Of a stretch of 64,000 bases of DNA, positions 37,644-46,590 are shown piece by piece. Origin of the DNA: an uncultured Schlesneria sp. GTDB lineage: Bacteria > Planctomycetota > Planctomycetia > Planctomycetales > Planctomycetaceae. The notes below the pieces were generated by a model. It was not told where the DNA came from. It did not search any database and worked only from the letters and a program-made list of their open reading frames with translations. A program made the position numbers and the translations under genes. Location: the NCBI GenBank assembly GCA_903871875.1, contig CAIQIR010000057.1:114997-178996 (forward strand), written 5' to 3'. Each line of letters opens with the position of its first letter. The stretch's first letter is position 1.

Positions 37644-40600
37644 TCAGTGACCAAGCCGCTTCAACCGCTGTCGGGCCAAATTCTGCGTGGAATTCGGTCC
37701 ATCGCCAGGTTCGACTTGGGCGTAATGTTTGACGGCGATCTCATTGAGTCCATAGCACTCCGCGATTCGGCCAAGAACGAAAAAGTCTGCGTTTGATACG
37801 TTGCCGTCGCGGGCGTCAATCGCCTGCATGAGGAACTGTTTTGCCTCGACGGGATGTGCAAGTTCGGCATGCACGGTGGCCAACGTGTGCAGCAAATTCG
37901 GGATTCGATACTGAGTGCGTTCATTGGCGGTGACCGCATCCTGCAGCGCCGCGTCCAAGGGCGCTGCGTCCAGGAACAGTGCATTCCAGGCCAGCTCATT
38001 GAAGACCACCGGCTCGACCTTGGTTGATGGATCGTCAGCCAGCGGCCGCAGTAACTTTTGCGACAGATCAAAATCGCCGCGTCTCCCCGCTGCACTTCCT
38101 TCCGCCACAGCCCGCTTACTGCCGTTCAGCCGGGAAAAGTGTTGCTCTTCCAGCTCCCAGAACTCGTCCATGCGGTTGAGACGCTTCAGGGCCAATAGCT
38201 TCCATTGATGCGGCTCCTCGGCCGATTTTTGGCTTGCTTGCACGCGGTCGCCGAATTCCAGGAGTCGTTCCCAATCGCTTCGTGTCGCGAACGTACAAGC
38301 CAGTGCACGGTCGACTTGCAGTTGTTGCACTTTTGAGGTTACCGATTGTCGATACTCCGAAAGAATCCGCACGCCCTCATCGGACTGGCCTCCCGGCGCC
38401 GCCAGGACGGCCGCCGCAATCTTCAGATGATCGCGTTTCAGGCTGTTCCAAATTAACGCGAAAGGAACGGCAGCGAAGGGGTCGACGAAGAACCCGGTCG
38501 GAGGTGGCAGCTCCGCCGCGGCCCATTCCAGCCAGCGCCGTGCGCCGTCGACATCACCCAATTCCAGGCGCCGGAGCGCTTCCCGGCCCAACTCTGAGCA
38601 TCGTAAGCCTGGTGGCAGCAAACGGAGTTCGCTGTTCCGCTTCACGACATACCAAAATTGATTCCCGCCATTGATGCGATAGCCCACGTCGTCATCTCCG
38701 TCGGCTTTGAATTCGAGCACGGATGCCATATCGGCCATACGCTCGCTCGTCTTGTTGGTCTTGAGCGCCAGCCGAAGCGTTTCCGCGTTCCGCGTCCGAA
38801 TGGACTCGATCGCGACACTGGCGTCCTCCAGGCGTGCCTCGTCCACAAGCAGGGGTCGCACGAATTCAGCCGTACTTTCTGAAAAGACCGCGGCATGCAG
38901 TTGCTGCACCAGTCGGCGGGGATCTTCCTTTGGCAAGAGCGCCTCATCCATGCGTTTCATTTTCTTAAGCGTGGTCGCGTGCAACTGGATCCGTTTCCGC
39001 TGTTCCGGATCGGTGAGCAGGGGCAGCGCGGACTCTGCCAGCTCGGCACTGGCGGCGTACCGGCGCGTGAAGTTGAGTATGTCACTGGCATTGAGCAGCA
39101 GGTCGCGCCGAGCGTCGTCGGTTCCGCCCAGTTCAACCACTTTCATTTTCGCCTCGGCCACATTCGCAGTGGCTGCCAACGCCGCGACCCACATCGCATT
39201 TCGGATGAGCGAGGGCGGAAGATCGCCGGTCTGGCTGATGACGTTCTGCCAGTCATCCGCATGGGCTAGTGTCCACAGCAGATTCGTCGGCAGTTCCGGT
39301 TTAGCATACTTCTCGGCATACAGTTGACGGTAATGATCGGCGGCCTCTTTGAGCCGCGCGCCAGAAGCATAGCGCCGTGGCCCACTCCCATACTCGAGGG
39401 CCACGGCCAGGTTCCAGCGGGCAATGTGCAACTCGGGATCGATTTCAATCGCCTTCCGCAGAGCCGCCTCGGCCGCGAGGGGATCACTACCACGCGACAT
39501 GAACCGCCCGAAGTCGTCGTACATCCTGACATAGCCGAGCGCTTGCCAGGCCCACGGTGATTTCGAGTCCAATTCAGTGGCTCGGAGGGCCTCTTCGCGC
39601 GCTGCTGCGCCGATGCCCGCCAACACCAGAGATTCGGTGTACAACGCCCGGGTTTCGATGTCCGCGGGGTGTTGCGCCACCAGCCGTTGAAACTCTGCCA
39701 GTCCTTCGGGAATGCGTCCCTGAGCCATATGCTGCGAGGCCGTGTGTTCCAGGTCGATGGCCACCAGCCATGCCCCGTCGCTTCCGCTGTGCAGCTGGCC
39801 GAGAAACGCTCGCAGGGCTGTCGCTTCGTCTGGGCTGAGGCGGCCACTCCCCGAGTCGAGGCGAAATATGGCCACGACCAGGTGATCTGATTCTGCCACG
39901 AACCTGGCCGAAACCGTAACGGGACCAAATTGCTTCGAAAATGAGTCGGGCAATTTCCGAGCCATGAATCCGATCGGCAGAATCAGACGGAAGCGCAGCT
40001 CCTCCACAAACGGCGTGGGAAACTGCAGTGGTGCCGCGCGTTTCCAGGTGTCTTCCGTGGCGCCACCGGGTTTCGCCGTCGGTTTTTGGCTCGCGGCGAA
40101 ATGCCGCAGAGGCCAGGGAACGTCGTCGAGAATCGTATCCGGAGCAAGCGAAATGCTGAATGAGGGAAGGTCCACGCCATGATTGACGCCATCAGCTTCG
40201 TAACTCACCTGGAATGAGGAGGTCAAATCGCGCGGATCGCCATATTCGAACTTCGTTACGCGATCGATGCCGTACCCTTCTTTCAGATTCTCCTCCAGTT
40301 CACGTCGCAGGTCTTCAGGCTTGCTGTCTGCATAATACGACCGCATCCGGTTTTCATGGGCGCCACGATATTCGAGCGACTCCCGCAGCCGTCCGCGATC
40401 CCCGCGCTCCAGCACCAGCTCGCGCGTGCGAATCACGCTGTTGTCGGCAGACTGCGGCTCAGGGGTGCGGACGAGGTCGGTCGTGGCGGAGGATGCGATC
40501 AGTGCCAGGCGGCCCATGTTGGCCAGGGGCAATTCGCCGACGCGCAAGAGCGCCGCCGTTGGATCGATCCACAGCGGCGGATCACCTGGCACATACACGA

Positions 40601-41741
40601 TGGCATGGTCGAAGGCATTGAGCGCCGGAAAGTCTGGAAGCAGGTCTTCTCGGCGGCCCGCGCGCAACAACGCCACATGCGCGGGATGGCCCAGCGAGCG
40701 CAACAGCGCCACGAGCAGCGTGGACTGATCCTTGCAGTCGCCGTAGCGCACCTTAAGTGTTTCGTGCGGCGAATCCGGAACAATGCTCGATTCGCCGAAT
40801 TCGACCCCGACATAACGGACTCGCTTTTGGACAGCGTCCAGCAGCTTCTGAACAATCGCGACTCGCGTTTGTTCGCCTCCCACAATACCGCGTGCGACGT
40901 CGACATAAGACGCCTCACCGATTTGCCGGTCAACGATCTTGGCATAGTACTGCGCCACGTCTGCCCAGGCGTTCCCGTTGCCGATCACAACGTGCGGAAT
41001 CAGCGGCAACTCAGCAGGCAGGTAACCTTCGATGACAGCCGCCTGTCCGACGGGAATCGGACCGAACTCCAGCCGAAGTCGTCCGTTCTCGACCGACCGT
41101 TTGGGAGCCAACTCGATCCCGCGGACGCGGTGGTGCAGCGGCGGACCCTGCTCGGGCGCTTCGACGACCAGCCGCACACTACGGACCGGGGGGGATCCGC
41201 GAAAGAAATGTTCCTCGAACACTCCCTCGTCACAAAATGCGCGGTGCTCCGCGGTCAAAATCTGCCATTCGACCACGGCACCGACTTCCACCGCCGGAAG
41301 CGGGGCCACTAGCCGGCGCCGGTCGCCGAACACCTGTCCAGATTGCTCGACCGGGGTTTCGGAAATCATTCCGGCCTCAAGCTCGTGCGCCTGGCCGTCC
41401 GTGGAGATGACACGGACTTGAATCAGCGGACGCTCTTCGTGCCACGGTGACCACTCGGCAGTGACCACAGACCAGCCGTCAAGCGCCTCTTTCGTTAATA
41501 AGCGATACACGCGCCGGTGGGTCTTCCGTACACGCCGCGACGCGTCGAACTCGAATTTCATTTCATCCAGAAGGATGTCGACCGCCGCCTTTTCCGGCGC
41601 CGGCAATTGAGCTGCAGCCCGAAGCGTCGCCTCGGGTGACGATGAGAATGCTGCCGATTCCCAGGGAAATTTCTCCGCTGCCTGAACGCCGCCACAGAAT
41701 ACCGCGACGCAAATCCACGCGCACAAGATCTGCTCTCGCAT
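37644..41741 (-). CDS. secreted DUF3857 / transglutaminase-like / TPR protein
   Basis: 1,365 residues from ATG at 41741, where a signal peptide begins (MREQILCAWICVAVFCGG, cleavage near VQAA). DUF3857 occupies about residues 50-250. A transglutaminase-like domain follows at about 280-400 with catalytic Cys in RYGDCKDQS, His in FDHAIVYV and Asp in WIDPT. The second half is alpha-helical with TPR-like repeats (for example AEAALRKAIEIDPELHIARWNLAVALEYG). Proteins of this architecture are common in planctomycetes; they probably process or cross-link envelope proteins or peptides, but no substrate is known. Monocistronic; long intergenic regions on both sides. Confidence 0.85.
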   Translation of the reverse strand: MREQILCAWICVAVFCGGVQAAEKFPWESAAFSSSPEATLRAAAQLPAPEKAAVDILLDEMKFEFDASRRVRKTHRRVYRLLTKEALDGWSVVTAEWSPWHEERPLIQVRVISTDGQAHELEAGMISETPVEQSGQVFGDRRRLVAPLPAVEVGAVVEWQILTAEHRAFCDEGVFEEHFFRGSPPVRSVRLVVEAPEQGPPLHHRVRGIELAPKRSVENGRLRLEFGPIPVGQAAVIEGYLPAELPLIPHVVIGNGNAWADVAQYYAKIVDRQIGEASYVDVARGIVGGEQTRVAIVQKLLDAVQKRVRYVGVEFGESSIVPDSPHETLKVRYGDCKDQSTLLVALLRSLGHPAHVALLRAGRREDLLPDFPALNAFDHAIVYVPGDPPLWIDPTAALLRVGELPLANMGRLALIASSATTDLVRTPEPQSADNSVIRTRELVLERGDRGRLRESLEYRGAHENRMRSYYADSKPEDLRRELEENLKEGYGIDRVTKFEYGDPRDLTSSFQVSYEADGVNHGVDLPSFSISLAPDTILDDVPWPLRHFAASQKPTAKPGGATEDTWKRAAPLQFPTPFVEELRFRLILPIGFMARKLPDSFSKQFGPVTVSARFVAESDHLVVAIFRLDSGSGRLSPDEATALRAFLGQLHSGSDGAWLVAIDLEHTASQHMAQGRIPEGLAEFQRLVAQHPADIETRALYTESLVLAGIGAAAREEALRATELDSKSPWAWQALGYVRMYDDFGRFMSRGSDPLAAEAALRKAIEIDPELHIARWNLAVALEYGSGPRRYASGARLKEAADHYRQLYAEKYAKPELPTNLLWTLAHADDWQNVISQTGDLPPSLIRNAMWVAALAATANVAEAKMKVVELGGTDDARRDLLLNASDILNFTRRYAASAELAESALPLLTDPEQRKRIQLHATTLKKMKRMDEALLPKEDPRRLVQQLHAAVFSESTAEFVRPLLVDEARLEDASVAIESIRTRNAETLRLALKTNKTSERMADMASVLEFKADGDDDVGYRINGGNQFWYVVKRNSELRLLPPGLRCSELGREALRRLELGDVDGARRWLEWAAAELPPPTGFFVDPFAAVPFALIWNSLKRDHLKIAAAVLAAPGGQSDEGVRILSEYRQSVTSKVQQLQVDRALACTFATRSDWERLLEFGDRVQASQKSAEEPHQWKLLALKRLNRMDEFWELEEQHFSRLNGSKRAVAEGSAAGRRGDFDLSQKLLRPLADDPSTKVEPVVFNELAWNALFLDAAPLDAALQDAVTANERTQYRIPNLLHTLATVHAELAHPVEAKQFLMQAIDARDGNVSNADFFVLGRIAECYGLNEIAVKHYAQVEPGDGPNSTQNLARQRLKRLGH

Positions 41742-42129
41742 AAGAACTCTCGCATTGAAGTGCAACCGGTCTGGAAGTCGATCTGCCGCGCATCCCTGTG
41801 ACAACGCGTTCAAATTCCGAACGCGTGCGGAATTCTATCGGCAGGCTTTGTCTTAAAAGGACAGAATCATTATGCGCATCACGAAAGTGTGGAACCACCG
41901 AGCATTTCGGAATTCCAGTTCCTTTGATTCGGCGAACCCCTCTGTACACCTCTTATTCCGACCAGGAGAATTTCAATAGGCATCTTGTCACCTCGAATAA
42001 TCGTTTCCACTCAGTTCGAGAACGAAGACCACCGGGGACCGGAAACGCGCCTATTGACACAAATGTATTCACTGTCCGAATATCGGCGGGCCGTCGAGTC
42101 AGCCGAAGGTCTTTCTTAGGAGTATCTTC
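41742..42129. promoter_or_regulatory. divergent intergenic region with candidate promoter
   Basis: 388 bases between the divergent transglutaminase and S41 peptidase genes. TTGACA at 42053-42058 is followed after 17-18 bases by GAATAT (42077-42082), a weak -10. AGGAG lies just before the TTG start at 42130. Confidence 0.35.
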
Positions 42130-43233
42130 TTGATAAAGCAGACCACCAATCGCTGGCCCCTCCTTGTTGCTCGCAAGTGCTCGACGTTCCGATTTCTCGC
42201 GCTGAAGGTGATCGTAAGCCTTGGGATCATGACAATCGCCTGGCTTCCGGTATTTGGACAGAAGCCCGCGATCGAAGAAGAGACAATTAGAACAATCGTC
42301 ACGGAAGCCGCAGACGTGATTCGCCGCGAGTATTTTGACGAGAAAACAGCCGACAAGGTCGCCACAGAACTGAAAGGCAAGTTAGCGAAGGGAAGCTACT
42401 TGTACACCGACAGTCCCGAGTTGCTGGCCCAGATCATTACAAAGGACATCTACGATTGGACCCACGATAAACACCTTGCATTGATCGCACCCGCTAAGCA
42501 AATGGATTTACTCGACTTAGATCCAAAATCGGACAAATCTCGCGAACTGTCCGCGAAACGGATGAACTACGGATTGAACCGGGTTGAGATACTCGAAGGC
42601 AACGTCGGATACTTGAACGTCATCGCTTTCTATCGTGAAATCGAAATGCGTGATTCGCTTTTGGTGGCAATGAAATTTCTGCGAAATGTCGACGCGTTGA
42701 TCATTGATGTCCGAGAAAACGGCGGCGGCTCTCCAGAAGGTGCTGCTCTGCTCCTTAGTTTCTTTTGTGATACTTCGGACACTCCACTATTCGAAATCGT
42801 TACAAGAAATGGTGAGGTCACGAAATATGCCACCTACAAACTGGAGGCGGATGCCAGATTTCATCATGTGCCGACGTGTGTCTTAACTTCAAAGGGCACT
42901 TTTTCTGCGGGCGAGGGCTTTGCCTACTTGATGCAAGAGAGAGGTCTTGCTGAAGTCGTTGGCGAAGTGACAGCAGGAGCGGCAAATCCGGGGCGCCCAT
43001 TTTTACTCAATTCCCGATTTGAGGTCGTCGTACCAACTGGACGGGTCGTTTCCGAGTCGAAACAGGGAAATTGGGAAGGAAATGGAGTCGAGCCAGACGT
43101 TTTGGTTTCGAGTCCAGAGGCCCTCGGCGAGTCCCATGCCCGAGCGATCAAGAGATTGCTGGAAACGACCAAGCCCGGCAAGTGGCGTGAATCCTTGGAA
43201 GCGATCCACAACAGAAGGACGATCTCGAAGTGA
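42130..43233 (+). CDS. S41 family (tail-specific type) serine peptidase
   Basis: 367 residues. A hydrophobic N-terminus (FLALKVIVSLGIMTIAWLPVFG) suggests export, followed by an N-terminal helical domain resembling the IRBP type (EEETIRTIVTEAADVIRREYFDE). The catalytic domain includes GNVGYLNVIAF, DALIIDVRENGGGSPEGAALLLSFF, and the nucleophile region TSKGTFSAGEGFAYLMQ with the Ser next to AGE. VGEVTAGAANPGRP and VEPDV are also conserved. The start is TTG at 42130, decided by AGGAG 8 bases upstream; the next in-frame ATG would remove the signal region. Length is typical. Confidence 0.85.
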   Translation: MIKQTTNRWPLLVARKCSTFRFLALKVIVSLGIMTIAWLPVFGQKPAIEEETIRTIVTEAADVIRREYFDEKTADKVATELKGKLAKGSYLYTDSPELLAQIITKDIYDWTHDKHLALIAPAKQMDLLDLDPKSDKSRELSAKRMNYGLNRVEILEGNVGYLNVIAFYREIEMRDSLLVAMKFLRNVDALIIDVRENGGGSPEGAALLLSFFCDTSDTPLFEIVTRNGEVTKYATYKLEADARFHHVPTCVLTSKGTFSAGEGFAYLMQERGLAEVVGEVTAGAANPGRPFLLNSRFEVVVPTGRVVSESKQGNWEGNGVEPDVLVSSPEALGESHARAIKRLLETTKPGKWRESLEAIHNRRTISK

Positions 43234-43898
43234 AATGCGGAAGTGTGTTCCCGGGGCGCTCCCTTGTCTGCAGCGAATTTGTCGCCGACTGGCCTTCTTC
43301 GAAGTGGAACTTGAACGAGGGCAGCGGCAAACGGGCGAAGCCCCAATCAATGAGAGCGGATTACTTTTGAGCTTCGGCTTCTGTCTTTCGCGGTCAGCCG
43401 AACAGTTATTGGGACTTCGCGCCTTTTCTGGAGCACTTTCCTGTCATCAGACTGGTCGGTTTTGATTGGTCGGCCAAGGGATGTCATACCCAAACTCCCA
43501 GGACCAATGTGCTCAAGAACATGATCACAAACGTCACGACCAACGCTCATCGCCAATTTGACTTCGTAGCTGTCTTCAGTGACTGCGCTTCGACTCCTGG
43601 CTGACGGGAGCCCGGAATCGAATTGATCATCAAATGATCGGCTCGAAATTGGCTTCCTGGAAAAACTCACCACTTCAGGTTGTGGACAATTCGGCAAATT
43701 TTCCCGGCGAAGAAATGATCCGATCGTCGAAAAGGAAAATCTCTTTTCATCGCGCGGAATATTTTTTTCCCTCGAATAGGTCTCATCCTGACGAGTTTGT
43801 CCTATCCGGTGAAGTAGGCCAGCGTGGCGTCACTCGTGCTATTCAAAAGCCATTCCTTGAATTACTGTCTCGGTCGTATTGGTGAAGAGGAAAAGCTG
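43234..43898. other. intergenic region with palindromic element
   Basis: 665 bases without a convincing gene. Frames on both strands (for example 43347-43697 on minus) lack motifs. It contains the palindromic-ended element at 43339-43413. Confidence 0.5.
43339..43413 (+). repeat. palindromic-ended element, copy 3
   Basis: 75 bp, AGCCCCAATCAATGAG to GTTATTGGG, closely matching 34566-34638. The inner part has TTACTTTTGAGCTTCGGCTT and TTTCGCGGTCAGC. It lies about 105 bases after the S41 peptidase stop. Confidence 0.75.
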
Positions 43899-44042
43899 AT
43901 GTCATTCACACTAACCGAAACAATGGACGGCACGATCATTGCAGTTCAGGGCCAATTGATTCGGGAGGCCTGTCAAGAATCTCTGCTCATGGCCGAAGAA
44001 TCTCTGCTCATGGCCGAAGAATCTCACGGAGATCACCCGTGA
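43899..44042 (+). CDS. small STAS-like ORF with in-frame repeat
   Basis: 47 codons. MSFTLTETMDGTIIAVQGQLI resembles the first strands of STAS/anti-sigma-antagonist domains (about 100 residues when complete). A 21-bp unit, GAATCTCTGCTCATGGCCGAA, is then duplicated at 43977-43997 and 43998-44018, giving ESLLMAE twice. The frame closes 18 bases before the transporter start. It may be a leader gene or a truncated STAS protein. GAGGAAAA precedes the ATG. Confidence 0.4.
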   Translation: MSFTLTETMDGTIIAVQGQLIREACQESLLMAEESLLMAEESHGDHP

Positions 44043-44060
44043 ACTCCCAAAGGAAACATC

Positions 44061-45293
44061 GTGCTCCACGACTTGTTCGAAAACTTTCGCCACAATCTGT
44101 TCAAGCCACTGCTGATGTTTTTCTATTTGGGATTCGGCGCCACGCTGTTACGTGTGCCGCTGAAGTATCCTCCGCAGCTCTATCAGGGATTGACGATCTA
44201 TTTGCTGATCGCGATTGGATGGCATGGCGGTGAGGAACTGGCCTCATTGCCGCCGTCGACCTTGCTGCAGGCGGTGGGTTTCATGGTGATCGGGTTCTTT
44301 TCCAACCTGTTCATCGGAATCCTGGCCTATCAAATTTTGAAACAAACAACACAGCTGCGGCAGATCGATCAGGCAACCGTCGCAGGGTTTTACGGATCGG
44401 ACTCGGCCGGAACGTTCGTCACGTGCGTGGGCGCGTTGAACACGGCCGGTTTGGCTTATGCCCCGTACATGCCAGTCCTGCTCGCGGTCATGGAGATTCC
44501 CGGTTGCCTCGTGGCGCTGTACCTGGTGTCCCGGCTTCGCCAACGCGGGATGGATCCACTGGGTAACATGCCGGGGGAACCCAATTACGACGTCAACGCA
44601 CTACCGACTCCGCCAGGGAACCACTCGATTGATGCCTGCGACCCGGCTCATACGGACGCAGAATTAGAGGCGGATCTGGCGTTGGAGAGACGCGGACGTG
44701 CCGGAGCGGCTTCGGGGTCCGTCACGACGGAATCCGCCAAGGTCTCCGCCAAAGAGAAGGTGTTTAACAAAGACCTTTTGAGAGAAGTCTTTTTGAATCC
44801 GGGGATTTTTTTGCTGTTTGGCGGCATCACAATTGGTTTCATCGGTCGATTACAGGGAATGCCGACGACCGATGGAGACGATCCCTTCTTCGTCAATATG
44901 TTCCAGGGAGCGCTTTGCCTGTTTTTACTCGAAATGGGCATGACGGCAGCGGCAAAGCTCCGCGATCTGACGACGGCTGGGTGGCCGTTCATTCTGTTCG
45001 GCATTCTGGCTCCGAACCTGTTCGCATTCATCGGTATGTGCGTGGCCCACGGATACTCGTTTGCCCTCCATCAGCCGTTTGAGATTGGCACCTACGCGTT
45101 GTTTGCGGTCTTGAGTGCGGCCGCATCGTACATTGCGGTACCCGCTGTTCAACGCTTGGCCATCCCTGAAGCGAGTCCGACGTTGCCCTTGGCGGCTTCA
45201 CTCGGTTTGACTTTTACCTACAACGTGACGATTGGCATTCCGGTTTACATCATGATCGCGACCTTGTTGACCCGCTACCTCCCAGTGACATGA
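44061..45293 (+). CDS. sodium-dependent bicarbonate transporter, SbtA family
   Basis: 410 residues, about ten transmembrane segments in two halves separated by a cytoplasmic loop (about residues 165-250). The signature of SbtA is clear: VAGFYGSDSAGTFVTCVGAL, then YMPVLLAVMEIPGCLVALYLVSRL and RGMDPLGNMPGEPNYD. In cyanobacteria SbtA imports HCO3- with Na+ and is controlled by the PII-like SbtB; no SbtB gene is recognisable in this window. GTG start with AAAGGA about 6 bases upstream. In planctomycetes its role may be carbon capture or pH/ion balance (inference). Confidence 0.85.
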   Translation: MLHDLFENFRHNLFKPLLMFFYLGFGATLLRVPLKYPPQLYQGLTIYLLIAIGWHGGEELASLPPSTLLQAVGFMVIGFFSNLFIGILAYQILKQTTQLRQIDQATVAGFYGSDSAGTFVTCVGALNTAGLAYAPYMPVLLAVMEIPGCLVALYLVSRLRQRGMDPLGNMPGEPNYDVNALPTPPGNHSIDACDPAHTDAELEADLALERRGRAGAASGSVTTESAKVSAKEKVFNKDLLREVFLNPGIFLLFGGITIGFIGRLQGMPTTDGDDPFFVNMFQGALCLFLLEMGMTAAAKLRDLTTAGWPFILFGILAPNLFAFIGMCVAHGYSFALHQPFEIGTYALFAVLSAAASYIAVPAVQRLAIPEASPTLPLAASLGLTFTYNVTIGIPVYIMIATLLTRYLPVT

Positions 45294-45311
45294 TGGAACG
45301 AAAGTTCGCTC

Positions 45312-45480
45312 ATGTCCAAATGGCCCGCCGGTGGTTGGCGTACCAGTGGTAATAAGTCTCTACGAAAGCCGAATCTTGCTGAAGTGACGCTGGCGAACAT
45401 CGACGCTTCCCCTGCGGGAGACCGATCGCTGGCAACCATTTTGTACGAGCAGACCGGCATGAAGATCTTGGCGCTTGTCC
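45312..45480 (+). pseudogene. possible TrkA-C (RCK_C)-like fragment
   Basis: An open frame reads LAEVTLANIDASPAGDRSLA then ILYEQTGMKILALVRRRVTF, resembling the TrkA C-terminal regulatory domain that binds ligands in K+ channels and transporters. The frame runs on to 45626 but is non-homologous there and overlaps the next gene. Too short to be sure. Confidence 0.3.
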
Positions 45481-45520
45481 GCCGCCGAGTTACCTTTGTT
45501 GATCAGCAGCAAAGGCAACA

Positions 45521-45895
45521 ATGGCGAACGAAGATATCGAGAACATTACCTGCGGTGAGTTCGCCGCAATGCCCGAAACCGAGCAACGCGCGTTTGTCAT
45601 CGGCGTGGCCAACGGTCGTGGGATGACCTCCGGATTATTCCGAGCGTACGCCGGCGCAGCCCAGGACATGGCCGCGACGCCGGGCGAAAGAGACGCCATT
45701 GCCCAGAGCATTGAAACGATTTACTCAATGATGCAGCCGCTGTTGGAGATCGATGCACCCAGCCTGCTTAATGGAATCAGTGCTGCGTGCAAGCGTCCCG
45801 AATTTCGCGATGAATTCGTAATCAACGCTCTTGCATCAGTTCATCTCGATACCGCAAAAGCCCTCAAGGAATATCGTGAATACTCGGGCGATTGA
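45521..45895 (+). CDS. hypothetical protein, all-helical
   Basis: 124 residues, mainly helical and acidic, with a single Cys pair region (TCGEF early and AACKRPEFRDEF later). No signal peptide or recognised domain. AAAGGC lies 6 bases before the ATG. It is downstream of the bicarbonate transporter on the same strand (227-base gap) and upstream of the GyrI-like gene. Codon use is ordinary. Confidence 0.6.
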   Translation: MANEDIENITCGEFAAMPETEQRAFVIGVANGRGMTSGLFRAYAGAAQDMAATPGERDAIAQSIETIYSMMQPLLEIDAPSLLNGISAACKRPEFRDEFVINALASVHLDTAKALKEYREYSGD

Positions 45896-46018
45896 TGCGG
45901 CGTCGCCAAACAATCGGTTCAATGGGAGCCGCGGGCCGCACGGTTTCTGAATTCACAGTCGGTTGACCGCGGCCCGGTTAGCCGTGGCGTTGGTCCGCTC
46001 AGCTGGAGTCCTCGCTGC

Positions 46019-46483
46019 ATGGAAGTCGAGATCGTCACTTTCCCCGAGACAAAGATCGCCGCCATTGAGCACCATGGATCGGCGGCGCTCGAATACGACA
46101 CAGCCCGAAAGCTGATCACTTGGAAGATCGCGAACCGCTTTCTGGATCAGTTGAAGTACAGAAGCTACGGTGTTCATTACACCGATCCACGTAGTACGCC
46201 GCCTTCCGAGCACCGTGTTGATTTCTGTCTCTCAATTGAAGACAACGTTGGTGCCAATCCTTACGGCATCAAGACCAAGGTGATCCCGAGCCGACGCTGC
46301 GCCCGTGTGCGCGATGTTGGTTCGCGCTCAAACAATAAGGCCGCCGTTTATCTCTACGAGACATGGTTGCCTCAAAGCGGTGAGTCACTCGGCGATTTCC
46401 CGATATTCTTCCACTATGTCAACGTCGGGCCAAATGTCCGCGAAGAAGAAATGATTACCGACGTTTACTTGCCGTTGAAGTGA
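46019..46483 (+). CDS. GyrI-like / AraC effector-binding domain protein
   Basis: 154 residues. The fold is suggested by VEIVTFPETKIAAIEHHGS at the start, YGVHYTDPRSTPPSEHRVDFCLSIE in the middle and the closing EEMITDVYLPLK, matching stand-alone SbmC/GyrI-type proteins. Members bind small hydrophobic ligands or inhibit gyrase. No HTH domain precedes it. GGAG lies about 10 bases before the ATG. Monocistronic, convergent with the fusion gene on the minus strand. Confidence 0.75.
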   Translation: MEVEIVTFPETKIAAIEHHGSAALEYDTARKLITWKIANRFLDQLKYRSYGVHYTDPRSTPPSEHRVDFCLSIEDNVGANPYGIKTKVIPSRRCARVRDVGSRSNNKAAVYLYETWLPQSGESLGDFPIFFHYVNVGPNVREEEMITDVYLPLK

Positions 46484-46590
46484 AATCTCAGGCAATCACA
46501 TCGCATGCGCAGCCCGACCCAATTCAAATGACGAGTGAACGACTCGCTGATCCAACCACAATTCGCGGCAACAATTGTCGTCGATGTTGC

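Noticed and set aside
40356..41312. Plus-strand frame of 318 codons opposite the transglutaminase/TPR gene
   Set aside because: It covers the catalytic Cys/His/Asp region of the real minus-strand gene and has no motifs.
43347..43697. Minus-strand ORF of 116 codons after the S41 peptidase gene
   Set aside because: No ribosome-binding site, no recognisable motif, and it overlaps the palindromic repeat element.
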